Below, piece after piece: positions 34,119-42,948 of a stretch of DNA of 64,000 nucleotides. The position numbers were made by a program, and so were the translations under genes. The number at the start of each line of letters is the position of its first letter. Position 1 is the stretch's first letter. The stretch is from NCBI GenBank assembly GCA_009840355.1, contig VXNZ01000056.1, forward strand, positions 124,001 through 188,000. The letters run 5' to 3'. The notes beneath the pieces were generated by a model, which ran no database searches, was not told the DNA's origin, and saw nothing but the letters and a program-made list of their open reading frames with translations. The stretch comes from Chloroflexota bacterium. Lineage in GTDB: Bacteria; Chloroflexota; Dehalococcoidia; Lucifugimonadales; JADFKI01.

Positions 34119-35297
34119 ATGGATTACTCAGAGTTTTTCTCTAAAAATCTGCCCGCTGCGGTGGATATGCCCGCCGGGCTGCGCGCGGATACGGCGCACA
34201 TATTCTCGGTAACGAACGCGGTGCCGCAGGCTATCGACGGTGCACTGTACGCCGAGGCGATGAGCAGCGTGCTGTTGCGCGAGGCAACGAGTCTCGCGGG
34301 CTATCCCGGCTTGAAGGGACACGAAGGGCTGCGCGGCGTGATTGCCGACGAGCTGAAGGACAAGCGCAGCGCCGATGTCGATATAGACGATATATTCATC
34401 AGCGATGGCGCGGGCGGCGCAATCCGCAAGCTGGTCGATGCGTTTATCGACGCCGGCGATGTCGTGATTGCCGAAGAGTTCACCTACTCCGGCACGCTGA
34501 ATATGCTGCTCAGCAAGCGCGCCGAAGTGATTCATGTGAACTCGGATATGGACGGCATGGACACCGAGGCGCTCGAAGCCGAAATTAAACGGCTCGCCGC
34601 GCAAGGTAGAAAGCCGAAGTTCATCTACACCATTCCCGTGTACCAGAACCCCACCGGCGCGACACTCAGCCTTGAACGCCGCAAGCACATGCTGCGGATC
34701 GCCGCCGAGTACAACATCCCTATCGTCGAAAATGAGTCGTACGCGGACTTTCGCATAGACGGCGACCCGCTGCCGCCATCAATGCTGGGCATGGACGACA
34801 GCGGCTTGGTCATCTATGTGTCATCGTACACGAAGCTGCTCGGCTGCGGGCTGCGCGTAGGCTTTGCGGTCGCGCCGCAGCAGGTGCAGGATGCGCTGAC
34901 CGGCGGCATGCCGAGCCAGCTAGCGACGATGCTGGTGTACGAATATCTGCGAACACGCAAGGCGCAGCATGTCGAGACGGTGCGGCGAGAGCTACTGTCC
35001 CGGCGAGACGCGCTCGTCAGCGCAGTGCGCGAGAACTTCCCGTCAGAGTGCGAAATCGTCGCGCCGCACGGTGGCATGATGGGCTGGGTACGAATGCCCG
35101 AAGACACCGACACATGGGCAGCGCTCGACAGCGCGGTCGAGGCAGGCGTGAAATACAATCCCGGCGGCATCTACCGCGCCGACCGCGCCCGAAACAACCA
35201 CCTGCGCATGACATTCAGCCACAACACGGCGGAAGAAATCCGCGAGGGCGTCGCCACGCTCGCCGGTGTGTTCGAACGGCGTGGGATGTTCGGATAA
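34119..35297 (+). CDS. PLP-dependent aminotransferase (fold type I, class I/II)
   Basis: A 392-residue aminotransferase resembling the 2-aminoadipate / MocR-derived group. Visible are the substrate and PLP-binding segments YPGLKGHEGLR, SDGAGGAIRKLVD, PVYQNPTGATLSLERR (Asn binding the PLP hydroxyl), ESYADFR, the Schiff-base Lys in YVSSYTKLLGCGLRVGF (about 233-249) and the carboxylate-binding Arg in NNHLRMTFSH near the end. GGAG precedes the ATG. It transfers amino groups between an amino acid and a 2-oxo acid, but the specific substrate cannot be read. It is followed after a family B repeat by the EndoQ-like gene. Confidence 0.88.
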   Translation: MDYSEFFSKNLPAAVDMPAGLRADTAHIFSVTNAVPQAIDGALYAEAMSSVLLREATSLAGYPGLKGHEGLRGVIADELKDKRSADVDIDDIFISDGAGGAIRKLVDAFIDAGDVVIAEEFTYSGTLNMLLSKRAEVIHVNSDMDGMDTEALEAEIKRLAAQGRKPKFIYTIPVYQNPTGATLSLERRKHMLRIAAEYNIPIVENESYADFRIDGDPLPPSMLGMDDSGLVIYVSSYTKLLGCGLRVGFAVAPQQVQDALTGGMPSQLATMLVYEYLRTRKAQHVETVRRELLSRRDALVSAVRENFPSECEIVAPHGGMMGWVRMPEDTDTWAALDSAVEAGVKYNPGGIYRADRARNNHLRMTFSHNTAEEIREGVATLAGVFERRGMFG

Positions 35298-35335
35298 GGC
35301 GAAACCGCAAATCCTCGCCATCCTAGCGTCCCTAT

Positions 35336-35370
35336 TGCCCCTTCCCCTTATGGGGGAGGGACATGATGGG
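35336..35370 (+). repeat. Family B dispersed repeat, hairpin form
   Basis: CCCCTTCCCC and GGGGGAGGG flank a short TTAT loop, followed by ACATGATGGGAGCAA. This copy differs at the GGTTAG core but keeps the layout of the family. It lies in the gap between the aminotransferase gene and the PHP nuclease gene. Confidence 0.5.
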
Positions 35371-35433
35371 AGCAAAGCAAACGACAATCCATCCCTGTGA
35401 AAACCATCCCTTCCCCAGGACGAAAATTGCCCA

Positions 35434-36714
35434 TTGACATACTCCGCCGACCTACACTTGCACTCGCCATTCGCGCGCGCCACCAGCCCCGATCTGACAT
35501 TCGAGAATATGGCGAAATGGGCGCGCATTAAGGGCATAGACCTGCTTGCAAGCGCGGATTTCACGCATCCGGAGCGGTTCGACATTACTAAGCGCACGCT
35601 GCGGGCAACGGACGACGGGCTGTACGAATACAACGGCGCGCGGTTCGTACTAGGCACGGAGGTCAACTGCAACGCCTATCAGGGCGGCAAAAACCGGCGC
35701 ATCCATATACTCATTCTGGCGCCGAGCATCGCAGTCGTGGAGCGCATCAACGCAGCGCTGAGCGGCAAAGGGCTGCTGGCGTCAGACGGACGCCCAACGC
35801 TGCATATGACACCGAGCGAGTTGCTGGAAACGATGCTGCACATCGACGATCGCATTATGCTGATTCCTGCGCACGCGTGGACGCCGCACTTTGGCATCTA
35901 CGGCTCGCGCACCGGCTTCGACTCGCTGCAAGAGTGCTTCGGCGACCTGACATCGCACATCCACGCAATCGAAACCGGGCTGTCCAGCGATCCGGCGATG
36001 AATTGGCGCCTGCCTGAGCTTGACGATGTGAGCATCGTGTCGTTCTCGGACGCGCATTCGCTGCCGAAGATGGCGCGCGAGCTGACAATCATCGACGGCG
36101 ATTTAAGCTACGACGGTCTGCGGCAAGCGTTGAAAGAGCAGCGCATCGCCTACACCGTCGAGTTCTTCCCCGAAGAGGGAAAGTACCACAATTCCGGCCA
36201 TCGCAAGTGCGGAGTCAACCTATCGCCTGAAGAAGTCGCATTGACCGGCGAATCCTGTCCGGTGTGCGGACGGCGCATGACTTTGGGCGTGATGCAGCGC
36301 ACTGAACGACTGGCACAAAGGACGGTAAACAAGCGACGCGACGCCAACGGCTTTATTCACAGCTGCGACGGCAGACCGCCGTTCAGGCCGCTGGTCGGTT
36401 TACAGCAGATTGTCGCTGAGAGCATGCAGCGCGGCGTCAACACGAAGGGTGTGCAAGCGCAGTACATGCAGATCGTGAACGAAATCGGCAGCGAACTGCA
36501 CATACTGACGGACGCGAGCATCGCGGAGATAGAGCTGGTCGGCGGCGAGCGAATCGCGGAAGGCGTTGAGCGCGTGCGGTCGGGCAACATAGTCATTGAG
36601 CCTGGCTATGACGGCGTGTTCGGCACAGTGAATGTGTGGCACAATGAAACGAGCAAGCCCAATAAGAACATTAGCAGAGTGGAAAGCAAGCAAGGCGCTT
36701 TGTTTTCCGTCTGA
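35434..36714 (+). CDS. Endonuclease Q-like PHP-domain DNA repair nuclease
   Basis: A 426-residue protein. The N-terminal PHP phosphoesterase domain has the metal motifs DLHLHSPFARATSP (7-20), SADFTHPERF, TEVNCN, PAHAWTPHFG and FSDAHS. A Cys4 zinc finger follows (HRKCGV…CPVCGR, about 252-280), then a helical C-terminal domain with RPPFRPLVGLQQIVAES. This order matches endonuclease Q (EndoQ), first described in archaea, which cuts 5' of deaminated bases and is stimulated by the sliding clamp. The last residues KQGALFSV contain a Qxx(L)F pattern that could bind the bacterial beta clamp. The TTG start at 35434 has only a distant AGGA. The family call is good; substrate specificity is inferred. 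Confidence 0.82.
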   Translation: MTYSADLHLHSPFARATSPDLTFENMAKWARIKGIDLLASADFTHPERFDITKRTLRATDDGLYEYNGARFVLGTEVNCNAYQGGKNRRIHILILAPSIAVVERINAALSGKGLLASDGRPTLHMTPSELLETMLHIDDRIMLIPAHAWTPHFGIYGSRTGFDSLQECFGDLTSHIHAIETGLSSDPAMNWRLPELDDVSIVSFSDAHSLPKMARELTIIDGDLSYDGLRQALKEQRIAYTVEFFPEEGKYHNSGHRKCGVNLSPEEVALTGESCPVCGRRMTLGVMQRTERLAQRTVNKRRDANGFIHSCDGRPPFRPLVGLQQIVAESMQRGVNTKGVQAQYMQIVNEIGSELHILTDASIAEIELVGGERIAEGVERVRSGNIVIEPGYDGVFGTVNVWHNETSKPNKNISRVESKQGALFSV

Positions 36715-36744
36715 CACTCCCGGACAATTCAAGGAGAACTAGGC

Positions 36745-37173
36745 ATGGCGATTTCGATAACTGACGATATGCGACAGAAGATTAACGGCGCGCTGGGTGA
36801 CGGCTACCCATGCTATGTGGGGACGGCATCGGCGGACGGCAGACCGCAAATCAGCATGCGCGGCAGCGTGGCGGTGTACAACGACCGAACGCTGTGCTGG
36901 TGGGAGCGCGGTATGCGCTCGTCGGTGGACAACATCGACGAGAACCCGCAGGTGGTCATCTTCTATCGCAACAGCGCCAAGCGCATACACTGGCGCTTCC
37001 ACGGCAGGGTTACGGTGCACGCATCCGGCACCGAACGCGAGCGCGTGATGGGGCTAACTCCCGCTCCAGAAATGGCGCGCGACCCTGAGCGCAAAGGCGT
37101 CGCCGTACTGGTGCACCTGGAAACCATCTCCGAGCTATCCGGCAACGTGCTGCAAGAGGCGGACAAGGGTTGA
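36745..37173 (+). CDS. PNPOx-like flavin/F420-binding split-barrel protein
   Basis: A 142-residue protein with the split-barrel fold of pyridoxamine-phosphate-oxidase-like and F420-dependent reductases. The typical segments are CYVGTASADGRPQISMRGSVAVYNDRTLCWW, NPQVVIFYRNSAKRIHWRFHGRVTV and an ending VHLETISEL. The RPxxSMRG loop and the YRN strand are the usual flavin or F420 phosphate-binding region. AAGGAG precedes the ATG. The permease gene starts seven bases after its stop, so they should share a transcript. With F420 genes elsewhere in the window an F420 cofactor is plausible, but FMN is equally possible from sequence. Confidence 0.82.
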   Translation: MAISITDDMRQKINGALGDGYPCYVGTASADGRPQISMRGSVAVYNDRTLCWWERGMRSSVDNIDENPQVVIFYRNSAKRIHWRFHGRVTVHASGTERERVMGLTPAPEMARDPERKGVAVLVHLETISELSGNVLQEADKG

Positions 37174-37180
37174 ACCGGAT

Positions 37181-38920
37181 ATGAGAATTGCGGGAATAGA
37201 CGAGCACATCCGTTACGAACCAGATGAGTGGTGCCCAACTCTGCTATCGATTGGCGTCGCCCTTCAAGGCGTGACGATAGCCCTGGCGAACACTGTGCTG
37301 TTCGTAACCATTGCCTTTCGGGCGGCGAGCTTGGGCGATGACTACATCTCGTGGGGCATCGCTTGCTCGCTGATAATCGGCGGGGCAATCACTGTTCTGC
37401 AGGCAGGTCGCCTCGGAAGGCTCGGAGCCGCGCATATCCTGATGACGGGAGCCAGCCCTCACTTCATAGCCGTATCGGTTCTGGCGCTGGAACTGGGCGG
37501 AATCTCCATGCTCGCAAGTCTCATCGTCGTTGCCTCACTGGTTCAGTTCGCCGTTGCCGCGTGGCTTCCGCTGCTCAGGCGCATCATCACCCCGGTCGTC
37601 TCCGGAGTGGCGCTGATGCTGATAGCGGTTACGGTGATGTCTATCGCAGTCGGAAGGCTGGGCGATGTGCCTGAGTCCGCTCCTCCGTCCGCCGGTCCTG
37701 CCGTAGCCGCCGTAACGCTGGTGGTCGCAACGCTGCTGGCGATGCGAGCCACGGGGCTTTGGAGGCTGTGTGGTCCACTCATCGGAATCGCTTCAGGCTG
37801 CGCGGTAGCCGCTCTCTTCGGGCTTTACGATGCGGGCAGGGTGATTGAAGCGTCCTGGCTTGACCTGCCGAATGTTGCGGCTTGGCACGGACTTGACCTG
37901 ACGCCTGCTGGCGATTTCTGGACCATGCTGCCCGTGTTCCTGATTGTGAGTCTCGTGGGCGCAATTAAGACGAGCAGCGACGGCGTGGTGATTCAGCGGG
38001 TATCGCGGAACAGTCCGCAGGCAACCGACTTCCGCCTAGTGCAAGGCTCGGTCAACGCTAACGGGTTGGGCACGCTGCTGTCCGGAGTCGCGGGCACGCT
38101 GCCCACGATAGCCTACTCGCCGACCAGCCTTGCGCTCATCAACCTCACCGGAGTCGCGGCACGCAATGTCGGGTATGCAGTAGGCATCATCCTGTTGGGA
38201 CTGGCTTTTCTGCCCAAGGTGGCTGCCATCCTGCTCACGGTCCCGACACCCGTCGCGAGTGCGTTCCTGCTGCCGATAATGGGCCTTCTCTTCGTCGAAG
38301 GCATGAGAACAGTCTTCCAAGGCGGTCTCGACCCGCGCAGGGTGATGGTGGCGGCGGTATCCCTCTCGGTCGGAGTGGGTCTGGTGACTCAGGACATTCT
38401 AGTGGATTTGCTGGGCAGAACTTGGGGCGCGCCGCTCGACAACGGACTAACCGCCGGGGTTCTCGTCGCGATGCTGATGACGGCGTTCATTGAACTGACC
38501 AGCCCGCGTAGGAAGCGCATGGAAGTTACTCTGGAGTCCTCGGCACTGCCTAAGGTGGATGCCTTCCTCTCCGAGATTGGTTCCGAAACCGGCTGGAGCG
38601 AAGATTCGACCGAGCGGCTGCGCGCCGCGGGCGAGGAGACGCTTTCGAGCCTGCTGCGTTCCGGTGAAGACCTTGACACGAGCACGGTGCCGCGCCTTAT
38701 AGTCGTTGCGCGCCCCGGCGAGACGATTGAGTTGGAGTTCATGGCGGTCTTTGACGAGCAGAACCTCGAAGACAGGCTGGCGCACCTCAGCGACCAGGCC
38801 GAGGTGCCGGAGGAACACGAAATCTCCTTCCGGCTGCTACGGCACTACGCCTCTTCGGTGAGCCACAGGAAATATCACGGGATAGACATCGTTACGGTAC
38901 AGGTAGAAGGCTCGAGTTAA
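37181..38920 (+). CDS. NCS2-type xanthine/uracil permease with extra C-terminal GHKL-like domain
   Basis: A 579-residue protein. Residues 1-440 form a multi-helix permease of the nucleobase-cation symporter-2 fold, with LQGVTIALANTVLFVTIAFRA, MTGASPHFIAVSVLAL, the loop DGVVIQRVSRNSPQATDFRLVQGS and LLSGVAGTLPTIAYSPTSLALINLTGVAAR. Family members take up xanthine, uracil or urate. The C-terminal 135 residues are soluble: SALPKVDAFLSEIGSETGWSEDSTERLRAAGEETLSSLL then IELEFMAVFDEQNLEDRLAHLSD and HYASSVSHRKYHGIDIVTVQVEG. That layout resembles an anti-sigma-factor-type HATPase (RsbW-like) with a degenerate nucleotide site. Such a fusion is unusual. It is coupled closely to the PNPOx-like gene. Confidence 0.8.
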   Translation: MRIAGIDEHIRYEPDEWCPTLLSIGVALQGVTIALANTVLFVTIAFRAASLGDDYISWGIACSLIIGGAITVLQAGRLGRLGAAHILMTGASPHFIAVSVLALELGGISMLASLIVVASLVQFAVAAWLPLLRRIITPVVSGVALMLIAVTVMSIAVGRLGDVPESAPPSAGPAVAAVTLVVATLLAMRATGLWRLCGPLIGIASGCAVAALFGLYDAGRVIEASWLDLPNVAAWHGLDLTPAGDFWTMLPVFLIVSLVGAIKTSSDGVVIQRVSRNSPQATDFRLVQGSVNANGLGTLLSGVAGTLPTIAYSPTSLALINLTGVAARNVGYAVGIILLGLAFLPKVAAILLTVPTPVASAFLLPIMGLLFVEGMRTVFQGGLDPRRVMVAAVSLSVGVGLVTQDILVDLLGRTWGAPLDNGLTAGVLVAMLMTAFIELTSPRRKRMEVTLESSALPKVDAFLSEIGSETGWSEDSTERLRAAGEETLSSLLRSGEDLDTSTVPRLIVVARPGETIELEFMAVFDEQNLEDRLAHLSDQAEVPEEHEISFRLLRHYASSVSHRKYHGIDIVTVQVEGSS

Positions 38921-39001
38921 TTCAGATAGAATTATTTCGTTTCAGGAAATACATGCCCGTCTTGGGCATAAAGGCTTCAACACTGGAAAGGAGTGTTACC
39001 A

Positions 39002-39289
39002 ATGGCAGGATATGTAGTCGTAAATGACGACATCAAAGACGAGGCGGTGTTCGAGGAGTTTCGAGAGCGGGTCGGGGCGACCGTAGAGGCGCATGGCGGC
39101 AGATACCTGGTGCGCGGCGGCGCCACCGAGGTGGCTGACGGCGACTGGACGCCCGACCGTCTCGTGGTGATTGAATTCGACAGCGTTGAGCAGGCGCGTG
39201 CATGGCTGAGTTCGCCAGAGTACCTAGAGATTAAGGACATTCGTGCAAGGTCGGCCAGCGCCAGCGTCATCATCGTGGAAGGCGTGTAG
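39002..39289 (+). CDS. DUF1330 family protein
   Basis: A 95-residue protein of the DUF1330 family, a dimeric alpha/beta-barrel ferredoxin-like fold of unknown activity. It begins MAGYVVVNDDIKDEAVFEEFRERV and has HGGRYLVRGG and RLVVIEFDSVEQARAWLSSPEYLEI, the strongest part of the family pattern. The start ATG at 39002 is preceded by GGAG with an eight-base spacer; a frame start three codons earlier is less likely. It is convergent with the small membrane gene at 39340. Confidence 0.87.
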   Translation: MAGYVVVNDDIKDEAVFEEFRERVGATVEAHGGRYLVRGGATEVADGDWTPDRLVVIEFDSVEQARAWLSSPEYLEIKDIRARSASASVIIVEGV

Positions 39290-39339
39290 CCCGGTCGCGG
39301 TGTGAGACGAGACATAGTAATCGCCTTTGTTTGTCAGCG

Positions 39340-39546
39340 CTACGAGCCGAACTTGGCGCGCTGGGTGAAGTATGCTGCCATTATGACTATGGGAATGGCT
39401 ACGATTATCGTGCCTAGCACGATGACTACGGCGCCGTATCCTAGCGATACGATGCTGTAGAACAGGTGCAGCACCCAGGAGAGCAGCACAGGGTCGCCCG
39501 GCTCGTCGTGGTGGGCAAGCACCGAAAGCAGCGGCAACGGGAACAT
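39340..39546 (-). CDS. Small membrane protein translationally coupled to an MFS transporter
   Basis: A 68-residue protein with a strong hydrophobic segment (VVIVLGTIIVAIPIVIMAAYF) and an amphipathic stretch before it (LLSWVLHLFYSIVSLGYGAV), ending KFGS. Its ATG overlaps the stop of the preceding MFS gene by one base (TAATG), a sign of coupled translation. It may be an accessory subunit of that transporter. I know no family for it. Confidence 0.65.
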   Translation of the reverse strand: MFPLPLLSVLAHHDEPGDPVLLSWVLHLFYSIVSLGYGAVVIVLGTIIVAIPIVIMAAYFTQRAKFGS

Positions 39547-41027
39547 TAGTCGCCTCCGCCGGCGGTCGCGGGGTTAGGCGTGCTCTGGTATCGCAGCGAG
39601 AATTTGCGCTCGTTAACCGAGTAGCTCGCGATAGTCGCGCCGAGCAGGAACAAGCCCGCTATCGCGAACGGTATTTCGTATGCGCCGAACCTGTCATACA
39701 GCACCCCAGCTAGATACACGCTCATCGCGCCGCCTATCTGGTGCGACATCGTGGATAACCCGTTCAGCGTGCCGATGTTCCTGACGCCGTAAATGTCCGC
39801 CGTCAGCGAGCTCGTCAGCGGTGGCGTCGCAAGCCACGACATGCCGGCAAGCACGGCGAACGACCAGATACCTATCATAGGCGATATCTGAATACCCCAG
39901 AACATCAGCGCAAAGCCGGGCAGCACCAGCATCACATACGCGAGGAAGCGCACGAAGTATATCGTGCCAAGCACATTCTTGCGGCTATACTTGTCCGCGA
40001 GCATGCCCGCCACGATTACGCCCACGATATTCAGTCCTTGCGATAATCCAAATGCCATCGCAGCAATTCCCGATGATATGCCCAAGTCGATGGCGAACGG
40101 CACGAAGTGCGCGGATATTATGATCGTCGTTATGCCGCAGACGAAGTACGCGCTCGACAGCTGCCAGAATGGCGACGATTTGAGCGAGTCCTTCCAGACT
40201 TCTGTCTGCAATGGGGTTTTTCTATCCACAACCGCCGTAGGACGCGCAACCTGCGTGTCGCCGGTGACTTCGTTGGCGTCGCCGTCCGGGTTTTCGCCGA
40301 CCTCGTCGGGACTGTCCCGCAGGATGATGTACGCGAGCGGCAGTGCAAGCAACAACACGAATAGACCCAGCGCAGCCCACGCGAAGCGCCAGTTCGCCCA
40401 CAGTATCAGCGATGCGGAGAACGGCGTAAGCAGCAGTCCTCCTGCCGAAGTGCCGGCAGTGGCGATGCTCAACGCCTTGGCGCGGTTTCGCAAGTACCAC
40501 TTGGACAGCATCGCGTGAACGGTTACCAGCGAAACGCCGCTGGACGCCATGGACATCAGCACGCTGTAAATGAAAAACATGTACACTAGGGAGTTGTTCA
40601 GCTCGAACTGTCCCAGCAAGCCGCCCAATATGCTCACATTCACGCTGAACTCTGGGCCGATGCTTTGCGTGAAGGCAAGGGTTATCGTTGAGACACCAAG
40701 CAGCAGCAGGCTGCCGGAAATCACGGCGCGCCCGCCATATCGGTCGTACAGATTGCCGAAGAACGGCTGCGTTAGCGCGTTGACCAGTGTCCCCAAGCCG
40801 ATGACGGCGGCGATGGCGGTGCGGTTCTGCCAGACGCCGTCCGCCTCCATCGGGTTGATGAAGATGCCCAAGCCGTTGCGCGCGCCCATGCTCACGAACA
40901 AGGCAAACATACTGCCCGCGACGATAAAGTAGCCGTAGAATAAGCGCTTCTGCCCAAATACCTGAAGCAACGCGGTCTCCTCAAAGAGTAATGCAGTGAG
41001 ATTAACACCGCCCTGCCCGTTTAGCAA
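39546..41027 (-). CDS. MFS transporter of the monocarboxylate/OFA type
   Basis: A 493-residue transporter with 12 predicted helices. The first helix region is RLFYGYFIVAGSMFALFVSMGARNGLGIF, followed by FFGNLYDRYGGRAVISGS (MFS motif A), ISIATAGTSAGG-like helix 5 and VIVAGMLADKYSRKNVLG after the central loop. The central loop (about 225-270, acidic DSPDEVGENPDGD) is long. This pattern resembles oxalate/formate and monocarboxylate MFS carriers. The last codon overlaps the ATG of a 68-residue membrane protein, which probably makes them a unit. The substrate is unknown. Confidence 0.82.
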   Translation of the reverse strand: MLNGQGGVNLTALLFEETALLQVFGQKRLFYGYFIVAGSMFALFVSMGARNGLGIFINPMEADGVWQNRTAIAAVIGLGTLVNALTQPFFGNLYDRYGGRAVISGSLLLLGVSTITLAFTQSIGPEFSVNVSILGGLLGQFELNNSLVYMFFIYSVLMSMASSGVSLVTVHAMLSKWYLRNRAKALSIATAGTSAGGLLLTPFSASLILWANWRFAWAALGLFVLLLALPLAYIILRDSPDEVGENPDGDANEVTGDTQVARPTAVVDRKTPLQTEVWKDSLKSSPFWQLSSAYFVCGITTIIISAHFVPFAIDLGISSGIAAMAFGLSQGLNIVGVIVAGMLADKYSRKNVLGTIYFVRFLAYVMLVLPGFALMFWGIQISPMIGIWSFAVLAGMSWLATPPLTSSLTADIYGVRNIGTLNGLSTMSHQIGGAMSVYLAGVLYDRFGAYEIPFAIAGLFLLGATIASYSVNERKFSLRYQSTPNPATAGGGD

Positions 41028-41235
41028 GGCAATCGTGAGGGCAATGTGGCTGTGGCGGCGGTACGGTCAGCTAGTGATTGCAACATCATTCGGCGGCGGC
41101 AATGTCCCCCCAAGGCCCTTACTCCTAATCCGGAAGGAACAATTATCCCGCCCTCATCCACTATGACAAACAGCGCTCAAACAGGTAAAATCGTGCTGAA
41201 ATCTACACGGGCAGCACTTAGCGCGGGATAGGCAA

Positions 41236-42474
41236 TTGGCACTGCAATTAGCGGCGACACTTTCATCGACACAGGCGCTCGGCGCGCTGCGACACCGCAA
41301 CTTCCGGCTGTACTGGTTCGCCGGCATGGGGCAGGCGGCGGCGCTCGGCATGCAGTTCCTGATACTCGGCTGGCTGGTGCTTGAGCTCACGCGCTCGCCT
41401 ACGCAGTTGGGCATCGTCATCGCCATCTACGGCGCGCCCAATCTTGCGATGCTGATGTTCGGCGGAATCTTCGCGGACCGCGTGGACAGGCGCTGGCTGC
41501 TGTTCTACAGCCAGACCATCGTCGCGGCGCTGATATTCGGCGCGGCGACTCTCACGCTGTACCAGCTCATATCCATCTGGCACATATACGGCATTTCGTT
41601 CGTGCTCGGCACGATACAGGGGCTGAACATGCCCGCGCGAATGGCGATAGTGCCGGACTTAGTGGGCAAAGACGACATCCTTAACGCGACATCGCTGAAC
41701 ATGGCGGTATTCAACACGGGTCGCATTATGGGGCCATCGCTCGCGGGCTGGATTATCCAATATGTCGGAATGGGACACGCGCTCTATTTCAACGCCATCT
41801 GCTACGCCTTGGGCAGCGTGTGCTTGCTGATGATGACGGGCGTGGAGTCGCGCAGCCATAACGACGACGCGAACATCCTGCGCGACTTCTGGGACGGTGT
41901 CAAGTTCGTGTGGATGACGCCGGTTGCGTTCACTCTGGTCGGCATGAGCTTCGCGTTCGGCTTCTTTGGTGCGGCGTATGTGCAGGTACTGCCCGCATTC
42001 GGCAAGGAAGTGCTGCGCCTGAACGCAGACGGCGCAGGATTCTTGCTCACGGTTGCGGGGCTGGGGTCGCTCGCGGGCAACATATACCTCGCGTCGCTGG
42101 GCAACGCCAAGCACAAGAACTGGCTGCTGCTCGGCATGATAATACTGTTCGGCGTGTCGCTGTTCTTTTTCGCGTTGTCGTCGATCTACCCCATATCTCT
42201 GGCGCTGCTGTTCCTGACCGGCATCGGCTTCACAGGCTTCATATCGATGGGCACGACGATATTGCAGTTGTCAACGCCACCCGAGCTGCGCGGTCGTATG
42301 ATGAGCCTGTGGCTTATCGGCGCGGCGGTGCACTACATCGGAGCTTGGCCCCTAGGCACGGTCGGCGAGTACTGGGGCTGGCCCATGTCGCTGGGCGGCG
42401 GCGCGCTGGCGATGCTGGCGATGGTGTTCTGGCTAGGCATAATGCGCCCAACGCTGCGGCGGCTCACAGTCTAA
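41236..42474 (+). CDS. MFS transporter, EntS/MFS_3-like
   Basis: A 412-residue transporter with 10-12 helices. It opens with LRHRNFRLYWFAGMGQAAALGMQFLILGWLVLEL and has GIFADRVDRRWLLFYSQ (motif A) and LNMPARMAIVPDLVGKDDILNATSLNMAVFNTGRIMGP. These are characteristic of the enterobactin-exporter-like MFS_3 group found in many bacteria as putative drug or siderophore exporters. The TTG start at 41236 has a weak upstream site. It is divergent from the other MFS gene and followed by dgkA on the same strand, 50 bases on. Confidence 0.82.
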   Translation: MALQLAATLSSTQALGALRHRNFRLYWFAGMGQAAALGMQFLILGWLVLELTRSPTQLGIVIAIYGAPNLAMLMFGGIFADRVDRRWLLFYSQTIVAALIFGAATLTLYQLISIWHIYGISFVLGTIQGLNMPARMAIVPDLVGKDDILNATSLNMAVFNTGRIMGPSLAGWIIQYVGMGHALYFNAICYALGSVCLLMMTGVESRSHNDDANILRDFWDGVKFVWMTPVAFTLVGMSFAFGFFGAAYVQVLPAFGKEVLRLNADGAGFLLTVAGLGSLAGNIYLASLGNAKHKNWLLLGMIILFGVSLFFFALSSIYPISLALLFLTGIGFTGFISMGTTILQLSTPPELRGRMMSLWLIGAAVHYIGAWPLGTVGEYWGWPMSLGGGALAMLAMVFWLGIMRPTLRRLTV

Positions 42475-42524
42475 TTCACATCTATGGACGGGATAGGCAG
42501 GACAGCGGATAGGGTGTAATCGGC

Positions 42525-42872
42525 ATGCTGGACTTTGCGCGGCTTTTCAAAGCCATCGGGTATTCGGTCAGCGGGTTTCGGGATGCACTCCGCGATGAGC
42601 CGGCGTTCCGTCAAGAGACCGCGCTGGCGCTCATCCTGATACCGTTGGCGGTCTGGTTGGGCGAAAGTAATATCGAGCGCGCATTGATGATAGGCGCGCT
42701 GCTTATCGTGTTAATCGCAGAACTGCTGAACTCGGCAATTGAGGCTGCGGTGGACAGGATAGGAAGTGAGGTCAACGAACTGTCGCGGAAGGCGAAGGAC
42801 CTGGGTTCGGCGGCGGTGTTCTTAGCGCTGGCGCTGGCTGTGGTGATATGGGCGCTGATGCTGCTGAACTAG
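42525..42872 (+). CDS. dgkA: Diacylglycerol kinase
   Basis: DgkA phosphorylates diacylglycerol, recycling it into phosphatidate in the inner membrane. At 115 residues it has the usual length. Motifs include the amphipathic N-terminus SVSGFRDALRDEPAFRQE, the catalytic ELLNSAIEAAVDRI (about 65-78) and ELSRKAKDLGSAAVFLALAL, with three membrane helices. All catalytic residues expected for this family (Glu and Asn in ELLNSAIE, Asp in KDLGSA) are present. The ATG at 42525 lies after AGGGTG. The gene probably shares a transcript with the MFS gene before it. Confidence 0.95.
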   Translation: MLDFARLFKAIGYSVSGFRDALRDEPAFRQETALALILIPLAVWLGESNIERALMIGALLIVLIAELLNSAIEAAVDRIGSEVNELSRKAKDLGSAAVFLALALAVVIWALMLLN

Positions 42873-42900
42873 CCGAGTCCGAGTCCCACGCAGTCCGCGA

Positions 42901-42935
42901 ATAGTCCCTATTCCCTATAGGGTAAGGTCAGGATA
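42901..42935. repeat. Family B dispersed repeat
   Basis: TCCCTATTCCCTATAGGGTAAGGTCAGGATAGGG contains a short palindrome (CCCTATAGGG) and a GGTAAGGTCAGGAT core. It resembles the GAAGGTTAGGATGGG end of the other family B copies. It lies between convergent genes (dgkA and a methyltransferase) and may also serve as a weak terminator. Confidence 0.5.
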
Positions 42936-42948
42936 GGGCGATACTGCG

